From Faecalibacillus faecis (lineage in GTDB: Bacteria > Bacillota_I > Bacilli_A > Erysipelotrichales > Coprobacillaceae): 64,000 nucleotides of DNA. The notes below the pieces were generated by a model. It saw only the letters and a list, made by a program, of their open reading frames with translations. It ran no database searches and had not been told where the DNA came from. The stretch covers positions 1 to 64,000 of the forward strand of contig NZ_PYLP01000008.1 in NCBI RefSeq assembly GCF_003024675.1. The letters are read 5' to 3'. The translations under genes were made by a program, and so were the position numbers. Numbering within the stretch: the first letter of the stretch is position 1; every line of letters begins with the position of its first letter. This document shows positions 50,986 through 60,049 of the stretch, piece after piece.

Positions 50986-52293
50986 ATGAAAACAACAGTT
51001 GAAATAAAAAAAATGGGGATCAACGGTGAAGGAATTGGTTATATAAACCGTAAAGTTGTGTTTGTAAAAGGGGCTTTACTTGGTGAAACCGTTGAAGTAG
51101 ATGCACAACAATATAAAAATAAAAATTATTATTTTGGTGATTTGATCCGTGTTGTTCAAGCATCGCCAATGCGTGTAAAAAATCCATGCCGTGCCAATAA
51201 AGAATGTATGGGATGTAATTTACTTCACTATGCTTATCCAGCTCAATTAAAACATAAAAAAGATTTAATCAAGGAATCTTTAAAGAAATATACAGAACTT
51301 GATCGCTCACAAATTAAGATTCATGATATTGTGGGAATGAATCAAAAGAAAGAATTTTTAACACAAGTCAATCTACCAATTGTTGATTTTAAAGGAAAAG
51401 TAACGTTTGGTATTTATCAAAGAGAAACAAAATATTTAACAGTAATGACACACTGTTTAAAACATCATCCATTAATTAATCAAACATTATTAGATTTAGA
51501 AGAAATCTTAAATAATACAAAATGTAAAACATATAATGATAAATTTAGAACAGGTTTAAGATTTATTAAAATTCGAGTTTTTCAAGATAAAATTCAATTG
51601 ATCTTTATTACAGGAAAAGATGGTTTAAAAGATGAAGTTGTAGCTGGTATTAAAAAATTAAAATATGTTAGTGGTTTATTTATGTCAATTAATACTGCTA
51701 AGTATCAAGATTTTGAAAAACAAGGATATAAGAAAATCTTTGGTAATTCCAAGGAAGAGCTTTATGTAGATCATCAAAAATATATTTTATCAGTTAAATC
51801 TTCGTTACCAGATCATATTGAAGCTTTTGAAGTAGAAAATAAGATTATTAAAACAATGATCAAAGAAAGCCAAAAAGTAATTTCTTTAAATTGTGGAAAT
51901 GGTATTTTAGAAATGAATTTACCTCAAGAAGTTGTCGCAATTGATAATAAAAAAGAAAATATTGAAGATGCCACTTATAATGCGAAAGCTTTAGGAAAAG
52001 ATAATATTCGTTTTGTATATGGTGATTCTTTAAAGAAAATGGTTCCTTTTGCGAAAAAGAAAGATTATGATACAGTGATTATTCGTGGAATCAATAGAAT
52101 TAGTGATGAATTAAAAGATACCCTTCGTTTAGGTAAAGTCAAAACAGTTATTTATGTTAATTCTTCTACATCTATGCTTGCAAAAGATTTGCAAGAACTT
52201 TCAAAATATTATAAAGTAATAGAGATTAAAGCAGTTGATAGTCATATTTATCAATCTTATGTGACATCAATTGTAAAATTAATTAAAAAATAG
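50986..52293 (+). CDS. RumA/RlmCD-family RNA methyltransferase homologue, catalytic residues replaced
   Basis: The 435-residue protein has the family architecture: TRAM domain (about 1-58), 4Fe-4S cluster cysteines (Cys68, Cys74, Cys77 and Cys157, spaced as in RumA), a central insertion and a C-terminal SAM-binding fold (ISLNCGNGILEM near 304). RumA-type enzymes put a methyl group on C5 of uracil in 23S rRNA using a Cys in the SCNP motif. Here the aligned stretch reads YVNSSTS (Ser393), the DPPR motif is IRGINR, and the base Glu near the C-terminus is Thr. It may bind RNA without methylating. It overlaps no neighbour; a good AAGGAG site precedes it. Confidence 0.87.
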   Translation: MKTTVEIKKMGINGEGIGYINRKVVFVKGALLGETVEVDAQQYKNKNYYFGDLIRVVQASPMRVKNPCRANKECMGCNLLHYAYPAQLKHKKDLIKESLKKYTELDRSQIKIHDIVGMNQKKEFLTQVNLPIVDFKGKVTFGIYQRETKYLTVMTHCLKHHPLINQTLLDLEEILNNTKCKTYNDKFRTGLRFIKIRVFQDKIQLIFITGKDGLKDEVVAGIKKLKYVSGLFMSINTAKYQDFEKQGYKKIFGNSKEELYVDHQKYILSVKSSLPDHIEAFEVENKIIKTMIKESQKVISLNCGNGILEMNLPQEVVAIDNKKENIEDATYNAKALGKDNIRFVYGDSLKKMVPFAKKKDYDTVIIRGINRISDELKDTLRLGKVKTVIYVNSSTSMLAKDLQELSKYYKVIEIKAVDSHIYQSYVTSIVKLIKK

Positions 52294-52308
52294 GAAGAAG
52301 GAATAAAG

Positions 52309-52551
52309 ATGGAATTTGATTATACACCTAAGGGAGTATGTTCAAGAAACATTCATGTTGAAGTTGAAGATGGCATTGTTAAAAATGTTCAATTTACTGG
52401 TGGATGTTCTGGAAATACACAAGGTGTGGCAGCCTTATGTAAAGGAATGAAAGCAGAAGATGTGATTGCTCGTTTAAAAGATATTAAATGTGGTGCTAAA
52501 CCAACGAGCTGTCCAGCACAACTTGCTAAAGGTTTACAAGAGAATTTATAA
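52309..52551 (+). CDS. TSCPD-domain protein (TIGR03905 family)
   Basis: This 80-residue protein carries the TSCPD fold: GVCSRNIHVEVEDGIVKNVQFTGGCSGNTQGVAALCKG, then CGAKPTSCPAQLAKGL. It contains five cysteines; TSCPD domains occur alone or on the end of vitamin B12-dependent ribonucleotide reductases, where cysteines bind zinc. Stand-alone members like this are common in gut Bacillota and uncharacterised. It follows the RumA-like gene by 15 bases. Confidence 0.92.
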   Translation: MEFDYTPKGVCSRNIHVEVEDGIVKNVQFTGGCSGNTQGVAALCKGMKAEDVIARLKDIKCGAKPTSCPAQLAKGLQENL

Positions 52552-52565
52552 TTCTCTTTTTTTTA
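52538..52565 (+). terminator. Terminator after the TSCPD gene
   Basis: AAGAGAATT/AATTCTCTT nine-pair stem with a TAT loop, followed by Ts; it overlaps the stop codon. Confidence 0.85.
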
Positions 52566-52595
52566 TTTGTAACATAAAATAGAATGGTGATAATT

Positions 52596-52901
52596 ATGTT
52601 GATTCGTATCAAAAAGATGCAGTTTATTGTTGGATGTTGTATGATCTTACAAATTGTTTTTTCATCAATTTGGATTCCATTTCATTTTATTGCGATGCTT
52701 TTATCAATCATTATTATTTTATGGCAAAGAAAGTTTTGTGTCTTACAAATTCATTACCATTATTATATATTACTTCTCTATATTTATCGGCTGTTTATCT
52801 TAATGATTTTAACTTATCCTTTCTTTGAAATGCTTTATTTAATCTTCACATTATATGTTGGAGTTATCTTAATTTTGTTATCAATGAAAACATTTTTGTA
52901 G
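52596..52901 (+). CDS. Small membrane protein of unknown function
   Basis: The product is 101 residues if read from ATG 52596 (GGTGA upstream); an in-frame ATG at 52584 lacks a site. It is almost wholly hydrophobic with three or four membrane segments and several aromatic and His/Tyr residues in the middle (IHYHYYILLLYIYRL). I do not recognise it. It stands alone between the TSCPD terminator and dnaE; no terminator of its own is clear, so it may be read into dnaE. Confidence 0.62.
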   Translation: MLIRIKKMQFIVGCCMILQIVFSSIWIPFHFIAMLLSIIIILWQRKFCVLQIHYHYYILLLYIYRLFILMILTYPFFEMLYLIFTLYVGVILILLSMKTFL

Positions 52902-52954
52902 TTCTTTTCTTCCTATTTAATTTAGCGTATAATGATAAAAAAGGTGGTGGGAAT

Positions 52955-55900
52955 ATGATTGGTGAATTAAATATCTATAGTTGTTATAGCTTTCAAAATA
53001 GTACGATTCTTATTAAAGATTTATGTAAAAGAGCTCATGATCTTCATTTAGAAGCAATTGCTTTAACGGATATTAATAATATGTATGGGGCGGTAGAGTT
53101 TTCTAATGAGTGTCATAAATATGACATTAAACCTATTTTTGGAATGCAAGGCAATGTAAATGTTGAAGGAGAAATCTATCCTTTTTTATTGTTAGCGAAA
53201 GATCAAGTCGGTTATCATGATTTAATGAAGATTTGTAGTGATATTAATTTAAGTGATCAAAAAGCCATCGATTTAGAAAAATTACGTCTTTACCATGAAC
53301 ATCTTTTTATTCTTTCTGGATGTAAAGAAGGAATTGTCGAAAGATGTGTTTTAAAAGAGCTCGAATCAGAGGCATTACGCTATATGGCTCTGTTTAAGGA
53401 AATGTTTAAGGATAATTATTATATTTGTCTCCAAGATCATGGCATCCAAATGCAAAAACACTTAAATGAAAGACTTAAAGCTCTTGCAAAACTTCAAGGT
53501 ATTAAAGTATGTGCATCGAATGAAGTTCGCTATCTCTATCCTCAAGAAGCGTTTGCTATTGATTTGATGCAGGCAAGTGTTCATGGTGAAAAAAGAAGTC
53601 AACGAGATACTTTACAAACAAATCAAAAATATTTAAAGAGTGGCTATGAGATATCTTTACTTTTTGAAAGAGAAATTATTGAAAATACTAATGATCTTTT
53701 AAAAAGATGCAATGTGACTATTGAAACAGGACAAATGCATTTACCTCTTTATCCCTTACCAGATAATGTTTCAAGTCAAGATTATTTAAAACAATTATGT
53801 ATTGTTGGTTTGAAAAAAAGATTCAAAGGGAAAAAGATTTCCCAAGAATATATAGAAAGACTCAAAAAAGAATTAAATGTGATTTCTAAAATGGGTTTCA
53901 ATGACTATTTCCTTATTGTTTTTGATTATGTTCGCTATGCTAAAACCCATCAAATTCTTGTTGGACCAGGAAGGGGTTCAGCAGCCGGAAGTTTAGTCAG
54001 TTATGTTTTAGGAATTACCAATATTGATCCTTTAGAATATGATTTACTTTTTGAACGCTTCTTAAATGAGGAACGTGTAACCATGCCAGATATTGATATT
54101 GATTTTCAAGACGACCGACGTGATGAAGTAGTACGTTATGTCACAGAAAAATATGGACAAGAACATGTTGGACAAATTGTTACCTTTTCAAGTTATGGTC
54201 CTAAAGTTGCTTTAAAGGATCTAGGAAAGGTTGTTTCAGTGCCTCTACCTAAACTTGAAATGATGTGTAAATATATTCCTACTCAAGGAAAAAATAAAAA
54301 AACGGTAAGAGAAGTTTATGAAACATCGTATGCTTTTAAAAATATGGTTGATCAAGAACCTGAACTTAAAAGAATCATGCCAGCCATCTTTCTTGTAGAA
54401 CGTTTACCAAGAAATATTTCTATGCATGCTGCGGGTGTGGTTTTATCTAGAGATTGTTTAAATGAGGTTGTTCCTCTTACTAGAGGCCCTCACCAAAATG
54501 TTTTAACCCAATATTCTAAGAATTATATTGAAAGTGTGGGACTTTTGAAAATGGATTTTCTAGGTTTAAAAAATCTCACGATTCTTTCTTATATATTAAA
54601 TAATATTGAAAAATATGAAGGTATTCGTTTAAATTTGAATGAGATTCCTTTAGATGATCTAAAAACTTTTCAAATGTTAGAAAAAGGTGATACTTTAGGT
54701 GTTTTCCAATTAGAATCACCAGGTATGAAAAATTTATTTAGACAATTAAAGCCACGATGCTTGCAAGATATTGGCGATGCCAATGCCCTTTATCGACCAG
54801 GACCTATGGGAGAAATTCCTCATTATATTGCACGTCGTTTTAAAAAGGAAGAAGTTGCTTATCCTCATAAGGATTTAAAAGAAATCTTAGAGCCAACTTA
54901 TGGGATTATGATTTATCAGGAACAATTGATGCAAGTTGTTCAAAAAATCGCTGGTTTTTCGCTTTCTAAAGCAGATAATTTAAGAAGAGCGATTTCTAAA
55001 AAAGATTTTGATTTAATGGCTTCTATTAAAAATGATTTTATCGAAGGAGCTTTAAAGAATGGATATAGTCAAAAACAAGTAAATGAGATCTTTGCTTTGA
55101 TAGAAAAATTTGCGGATTATGGTTTTAATAAATCGCATGCTATTGCTTATGGTTTGATTGCTTATCAATTAGCTTATCTTAAAGCAAATCATCCACTAGC
55201 ATTCTATGGGGCAATTCTTTCTAATGAACAAAATAGTGATGTTCATAAAATGGAATATATTGCTGAAGCAAAGAAATATCGTATTCGTGTTTTACCACCT
55301 TCTATTAATTATTCAACAAACCGTTTTGAACAAGTAGAAGGAGATTTACGTTTTTCTCTTTTAGGTATTAAAAATGTAGGACAAGCGGGTTATCAAGCGA
55401 TTGTTGAAGAAAGAGAAAAGAATGGTTTGTTTAAAGATATTTTTGATTTTATTTCACGGATGGATGGAAAAAAAGTCAATACGATGATGTTAGAGAGTTT
55501 AATTGATGCGGGAGCTTTTGATGAATTCGAATTGAATCGGGCTACTTTAAAAGCTAATCTTGAAAAGATTGGAGAGTATGCTAATTTAAAAAATACGATT
55601 GGTATAGATGAACCTCCTTTATTAGATATTGTTCAAGAAAATAAAATGGTTCGTCTTGAATTAGAAAAGAAAGCTTTAGGAGTTTATTTATCAATGCATC
55701 CTTTGGCGTATTTAAAACAAAAATTACAAGTTCCTGTAATTGCGATTGCCCGTTTAAATGAATATGTCTCTAAAAATGTGAGTGTTTTATTAATGCTTAC
55801 AAGAGTCAAAGTAATTGTTGATAAAAAGGGTAATGAAATGTGTTTTATTGAAGGACATGATGAAACAGGAAATGTCGAGGGAGTTGTTTTTTCATCAACT

Positions 55901-56017
55901 TATCGACAAGTAAAAGATTTATTAGAAAAGAATAAAGTAATCTATATTGAAGGTAGAATAGATTATCGAGATAAATTATCTTTGGTTGTCCAAAGAGTCA
56001 AAGAAATAAGTAAATGA
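52955..56017 (+). CDS. dnaE: DNA polymerase III alpha subunit DnaE
   Basis: This 1020-residue C-family polymerase is shorter than most DnaE (about 1115). The PHP domain at the N-terminus has lost its metal ligands: the usual HxHSxYS stretch reads YSCYSFQNST. The polymerase core has the catalytic Asp pair in MPDIDIDFQDDRR (about residue 376) and the GRGSAAGSLVSY motif, followed by helix-hairpin-helix and OB-fold regions. In Gram-positives DnaE extends primers before PolC takes over. The ATG follows GGTGGTGGG. It overlaps the short upstream frame of polA. Confidence 0.96.
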   Translation: MIGELNIYSCYSFQNSTILIKDLCKRAHDLHLEAIALTDINNMYGAVEFSNECHKYDIKPIFGMQGNVNVEGEIYPFLLLAKDQVGYHDLMKICSDINLSDQKAIDLEKLRLYHEHLFILSGCKEGIVERCVLKELESEALRYMALFKEMFKDNYYICLQDHGIQMQKHLNERLKALAKLQGIKVCASNEVRYLYPQEAFAIDLMQASVHGEKRSQRDTLQTNQKYLKSGYEISLLFEREIIENTNDLLKRCNVTIETGQMHLPLYPLPDNVSSQDYLKQLCIVGLKKRFKGKKISQEYIERLKKELNVISKMGFNDYFLIVFDYVRYAKTHQILVGPGRGSAAGSLVSYVLGITNIDPLEYDLLFERFLNEERVTMPDIDIDFQDDRRDEVVRYVTEKYGQEHVGQIVTFSSYGPKVALKDLGKVVSVPLPKLEMMCKYIPTQGKNKKTVREVYETSYAFKNMVDQEPELKRIMPAIFLVERLPRNISMHAAGVVLSRDCLNEVVPLTRGPHQNVLTQYSKNYIESVGLLKMDFLGLKNLTILSYILNNIEKYEGIRLNLNEIPLDDLKTFQMLEKGDTLGVFQLESPGMKNLFRQLKPRCLQDIGDANALYRPGPMGEIPHYIARRFKKEEVAYPHKDLKEILEPTYGIMIYQEQLMQVVQKIAGFSLSKADNLRRAISKKDFDLMASIKNDFIEGALKNGYSQKQVNEIFALIEKFADYGFNKSHAIAYGLIAYQLAYLKANHPLAFYGAILSNEQNSDVHKMEYIAEAKKYRIRVLPPSINYSTNRFEQVEGDLRFSLLGIKNVGQAGYQAIVEEREKNGLFKDIFDFISRMDGKKVNTMMLESLIDAGAFDEFELNRATLKANLEKIGEYANLKNTIGIDEPPLLDIVQENKMVRLELEKKALGVYLSMHPLAYLKQKLQVPVIAIARLNEYVSKNVSVLLMLTRVKVIVDKKGNEMCFIEGHDETGNVEGVVFSSTYRQVKDLLEKNKVIYIEGRIDYRDKLSLVVQRVKEISK

Positions 56018-56025
56018 GGTATAAA

Positions 56026-58638
56026 ATGGAAAAGTTAGTTGTTATTGATGGAAATTTTTGGTTGTTTAGTTGTTATTATGCTACGGCAGCAATGGGAAAT
56101 TTAATGGTAAATAAAGATGGGATTCCAACGAATGCGGTTTATGGTTTTGCCAATCGTTTAGAAAGTCTTTTAAAACAAGATCCAGAATATTTAGTTGTGG
56201 CTTTTGATGCCAAAGGGAAAACCTTTAGAAGTGAATTACTAGAAGAATACAAGGGAACAAGAAAACCAACGCCTGATGAACTTATTTGTCAGTTTTCAAT
56301 GGTTAGAGAGTTTTTAGATGCTCATCATATTCCTTATATTGAAAAGGAAGGATATGAAGGAGATGACATTATTGGTACCATTTCTAAAAAAGCAGCAAGT
56401 CAAGGAATGGAAGTTGCTATTTATACAAATGATAAAGATATGATGCAACTGATTAATCCTTTAGTTAAACAATATAAAAAACCTCAAAAAACCAATGATT
56501 ATGAAATCGTTAGTGAAGAAAGCTTTGTTGAAAAATATAACTTGAAGCCTGATCAAATGCGTGATTTATTAGGACTTATGGGTGATAGTGCCGATAATAT
56601 TCCAGGTATTCCAGGTATTGGTGAAAAAACAGCTTTAAAGCTTTTAAATCAATATGGAACGATTGAAAATTTAAAAGAACATATGTCAGAACTTAAAGGA
56701 AAAATGGGAGAAAAAGTAAGAGAAAATATTGAATTAGGGCTGCTTTCTAAAAAGATTGCGACAATTCTTACCGATGCTCCTATTGAACTTGATTTGGCTG
56801 TTTGGAAATATCAAAAACAAGATTATAATAATGATCTTGCCGCTTTCTATCGTCGTTATGATATGAATTCTTTACTTAAAAGAATGTCTATTTCTAATGA
56901 AACAAAACCGGTAAAACCATTAGAATATCAAATTGTAGATACTTTACCAACCATTAAAAAGGATAGTGCTCTTGTTGTTGGTGTTTATGATACTAACTAT
57001 CATAAATCACCAATTCTTGGTTTTGGTATTTATAATGATCAAGAAGCGTATTATATTTCTTTAGAAAAGGCAATTCAAGATCAAGGATTTAAACAATTTA
57101 TTGAAGATGAAAATATAAAAAAATATGGTTATGATATTAAAAAATGTATCAATGCATGTCGTTGGCATGGTCTTACAATTAAAGGATATTCTTTTGATTT
57201 ACAATTAGCTTCTTATATTTTAAATCCATCATTAAAAGATGAATTAAAAATTGTTTGTGATTATTATCAATATTTCTACTTACAATTTGATGAGGAAATC
57301 TTTGGTAAAGGTGCTAAAAAACATGTTCCTGAAGAAAGTATTCTTTCAAAACATTATGTTTTACAAGCAAAAGCCATCTATGAATTAAAAGATGAAGCAA
57401 TCAATCGTTTGAAGAAGGACCAACAATATGATCTTTATGAAAACGTAGAAATGCCTGTTGCCTTTATTTTAGCGGATATGGAATATCAAGGAACTAAAAT
57501 GGATCAAGGTGTTTTAAAAGAATTAGGGGATACGTTTAAAACACAAATCGATCAATTAGAAAAGGAAATCTATCTTTTAGCCCATAAAGAATTTAATATT
57601 GCCTCTCCTAAACAATTAGGAGAAGTGCTTTTTGAAGAATTAGGCCTTCCTAATGGAAAGAAAACAAAAACAGGTTATTCAACATCGGTTGATGTTTTAA
57701 ATAAACTGAGAAATGTGCATCCAATCATTGATAAAGTTTTAAATTATCGTACGATCAGTAAACTTTATTCAACTTATATCGTTGGTTTACAAGAACAAAT
57801 CTTTATTGATGGGAAAACACATACCATCTATAATCAAGCTTTAACTCAAACAGGACGTCTTTCTTCAACAGATCCAAACTTACAAAATATACCAGTGAAA
57901 ACAGAAGAAGGAAAACTCATTCGTAAAGCGTTTGTTCCTGAATATGACTATTTGATTTCATTTGACTACTCACAAATTGAATTACGTGTATTAGCTCATT
58001 TAGCGAATGTGACAAGTCTTATTCAAGCATTTAATGAAAATAAAGATATTCATCGACATACAGCAAGTGTGGTTTTTGGTGTCAGTGAAGATGAAGTGAC
58101 TTCAACAATGCGTCGAAACGCTAAAGCAGTCAACTTTGGAATTATTTATGGGATGTCAGATTATGGACTTGCCGAACAATTAGGTGTGACTGTCAAAGAA
58201 GCAAAATCTTTTATTGAAAAGTATTTTGAAAAATATGCAGAAATTAAAGAGTATATGAATAAAAGCATTGCTTTTGGAAAAGAAAATGGTTATGTTTCTA
58301 CGGTTTTAAATAGAAAACGTTATATTCCTGAAATCAATGAAAAGAATTATATGCGTCAAGAATTTGGAAAGCGTTTGGCGATGAATTCACCAATTCAAGG
58401 TTCAGCGGCAGATATTATCAAGCTTGCCATGATTAAAGTTGATCAATTATTAAAAGAAAATCATATGAAATCAAAAATGATTTTACAAGTACACGATGAA
58501 TTGATTTTTGATGTTTATGAAGATGAACTTGAACAAATGATGAAACTTGTTCAAACAGGAATGGAAAGCGCTTATCAAATGACAGTTGAATTAAAAGCAG
58601 AAGGAACATACGCTAAAAATTGGTATGAATTAAAGTAG
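56026..58638 (+). CDS. polA: DNA polymerase I
   Basis: The 870-residue enzyme has a 5'-3' nuclease domain (about 1-290, VVIDGNFWLF; EGDDIIGTI; GDSADNIPGIPGIGEKTA), a proofreading-fold domain (about 300-470) whose DxE site is missing (VGVYDTNYHKSP), and a polymerase domain with SFDYSQIELRVLAHL, RRNAKAVNFGIIYG and LQVHDELIFD. As in Bacillus and Taq, 3'-5' proofreading is probably absent. It repairs DNA and removes Okazaki primers. I choose ATG 56026 (GAGGT upstream) over ATG 56014, which overlaps the dnaE stop. Confidence 0.96.
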   Translation: MEKLVVIDGNFWLFSCYYATAAMGNLMVNKDGIPTNAVYGFANRLESLLKQDPEYLVVAFDAKGKTFRSELLEEYKGTRKPTPDELICQFSMVREFLDAHHIPYIEKEGYEGDDIIGTISKKAASQGMEVAIYTNDKDMMQLINPLVKQYKKPQKTNDYEIVSEESFVEKYNLKPDQMRDLLGLMGDSADNIPGIPGIGEKTALKLLNQYGTIENLKEHMSELKGKMGEKVRENIELGLLSKKIATILTDAPIELDLAVWKYQKQDYNNDLAAFYRRYDMNSLLKRMSISNETKPVKPLEYQIVDTLPTIKKDSALVVGVYDTNYHKSPILGFGIYNDQEAYYISLEKAIQDQGFKQFIEDENIKKYGYDIKKCINACRWHGLTIKGYSFDLQLASYILNPSLKDELKIVCDYYQYFYLQFDEEIFGKGAKKHVPEESILSKHYVLQAKAIYELKDEAINRLKKDQQYDLYENVEMPVAFILADMEYQGTKMDQGVLKELGDTFKTQIDQLEKEIYLLAHKEFNIASPKQLGEVLFEELGLPNGKKTKTGYSTSVDVLNKLRNVHPIIDKVLNYRTISKLYSTYIVGLQEQIFIDGKTHTIYNQALTQTGRLSSTDPNLQNIPVKTEEGKLIRKAFVPEYDYLISFDYSQIELRVLAHLANVTSLIQAFNENKDIHRHTASVVFGVSEDEVTSTMRRNAKAVNFGIIYGMSDYGLAEQLGVTVKEAKSFIEKYFEKYAEIKEYMNKSIAFGKENGYVSTVLNRKRYIPEINEKNYMRQEFGKRLAMNSPIQGSAADIIKLAMIKVDQLLKENHMKSKMILQVHDELIFDVYEDELEQMMKLVQTGMESAYQMTVELKAEGTYAKNWYELK

Positions 58639-58646
58639 GTGAAAAA

Positions 58647-59456
58647 ATGCCAGAATTACCAGAGGTTGAAACGGTAAAAAGAACGTTAGAAAATTTTATT
58701 TTAAATAAGAAAATTAAAGATATAGAAGTTATTTATCCTCGTATTATTGAAGATGATGTTGAAGTGTTTAAACAAAGAGTTGTTAATAAAACATTTTTAA
58801 AGATAGATCGGGTAGGAAAATATTTGATTTTTATTTTAGAAGATATTGCTTTTGTTTCTCATTTAAGAATGGAAGGTAAATATCAAATTTGTACAAAAGA
58901 AACATCACTTTCTAAACATGATCATGTGATTTTCTATTTAGATGACGATACACAGTTACGTTATAATGATGTTCGTAAATTTGGACGTATGAAACTTGTG
59001 GATAAAGAAAGTTATAAAACATTAAAGCCGCTCAATCAACTAGGAAAAGAACCTTTTGAGGCGGATGTTAATGAAATCTATCAACGTTTAAAGAATAAAG
59101 ATACTGCCATTAAAACGGCTTTGCTTGATCAAACGCTTTTAGCGGGAATTGGAAATATCTATGCCAATGAAATTTGTTATGCCATGCATTTAAATCCCCA
59201 AACTAAAGCCAAAGCTTTAAGTAAAAAAAGAGTAAAAGAGCTTATAGAAGTTTCAAGTTTTATTTTAAATGAAGCAATTAAACAAGGTGGGACAACGATT
59301 CATTCCTTTAGTGCTAATGGGATTGATGGTTTATTTCAGGTGCAATTAAAAGTGCATATGCAAGAAAAATGTCCTCAAGGACATGACATTAAAAAAATAT
59401 CTTTAAATGGGAGAGGAACATATTATTGTCCAATATGTCAAAAAGCAAGACGATGA
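58647..59456 (+). CDS. mutM: Formamidopyrimidine-DNA glycosylase MutM
   Basis: This 269-residue glycosylase begins MPELPEVETVK, giving the catalytic N-terminal Pro and Glu, with the Lys in HLRMEGKY, an H2TH region (LLDQTLLAGIGNIYANEI) and a C-terminal zinc finger. The finger's first pair is unusual: CPQGH instead of CxxC, with the second pair normal (CPICQ). The enzyme removes 8-oxoguanine and ring-opened purines. It follows polA by eight bases and overlaps coaE by four. Confidence 0.95.
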   Translation: MPELPEVETVKRTLENFILNKKIKDIEVIYPRIIEDDVEVFKQRVVNKTFLKIDRVGKYLIFILEDIAFVSHLRMEGKYQICTKETSLSKHDHVIFYLDDDTQLRYNDVRKFGRMKLVDKESYKTLKPLNQLGKEPFEADVNEIYQRLKNKDTAIKTALLDQTLLAGIGNIYANEICYAMHLNPQTKAKALSKKRVKELIEVSSFILNEAIKQGGTTIHSFSANGIDGLFQVQLKVHMQEKCPQGHDIKKISLNGRGTYYCPICQKARR

Positions 59457-60049
59457 AAGTATATGGAATTACAGGGAGTATTGCCTGTGGAAAATCTACA
59501 GTAACCAATTATTTACGAGAACATGGCTATCTTGTCATTGATGCCGATCGAATTTCTAGGGAGGCTCTTACAATAGATCAAGGGTGTATTGAAAAAGTTG
59601 ATCAACTTTTTCATTGTGTACATGGAGGCATTGTTGATCGAAAAGCTTTAGGAAAGAAAGTTTTTCATGATGCAAAGGCTAAAAAAATGTTGGAGAATAT
59701 TATTCATCCCTATGTTATTTCTCAATTAAAAGAAGCTATTCAAGAAAATCAAGATTTACCATGTTTATTTTTAGACATACCCTTACTTTATGAATCTCAT
59801 TTAGAATATCTTTGTGATTCAATTATTGTTGTTTATCTTGATGAAAAACAACAAGTAAAACGTCTGATGGAAAGAGATCATATTGATGAAGAATATGCTT
59901 TGACGATTATGAAAAATCAAATATCTTCTGATAAGAAAAAAGAAATGGCGGATATTGTTTTAGATAATACAAAAGATCCAGCATTTCTTTACCAACAAAT
60001 AGAGCAACTAATGAAAGGAATAGAAAATGAAAGAATTACTGACAAGTGA
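59453..60049 (+). CDS. coaE: Dephospho-CoA kinase
   Basis: This 198-residue kinase has the P-loop GITGSIACGKST (about residues 5-16), VIDADRISREAL, and FLDIPLLYES of the CoaE family. It phosphorylates the ribose 3' position of dephospho-CoA, the last step of coenzyme A synthesis. The ATG overlaps the mutM stop (ATGA). The gene order polA-mutM-coaE matches Bacillus. The 3' end overlaps the dnaB-like gene by 23 bases. Confidence 0.95.
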   Translation: MKVYGITGSIACGKSTVTNYLREHGYLVIDADRISREALTIDQGCIEKVDQLFHCVHGGIVDRKALGKKVFHDAKAKKMLENIIHPYVISQLKEAIQENQDLPCLFLDIPLLYESHLEYLCDSIIVVYLDEKQQVKRLMERDHIDEEYALTIMKNQISSDKKKEMADIVLDNTKDPAFLYQQIEQLMKGIENERITDK

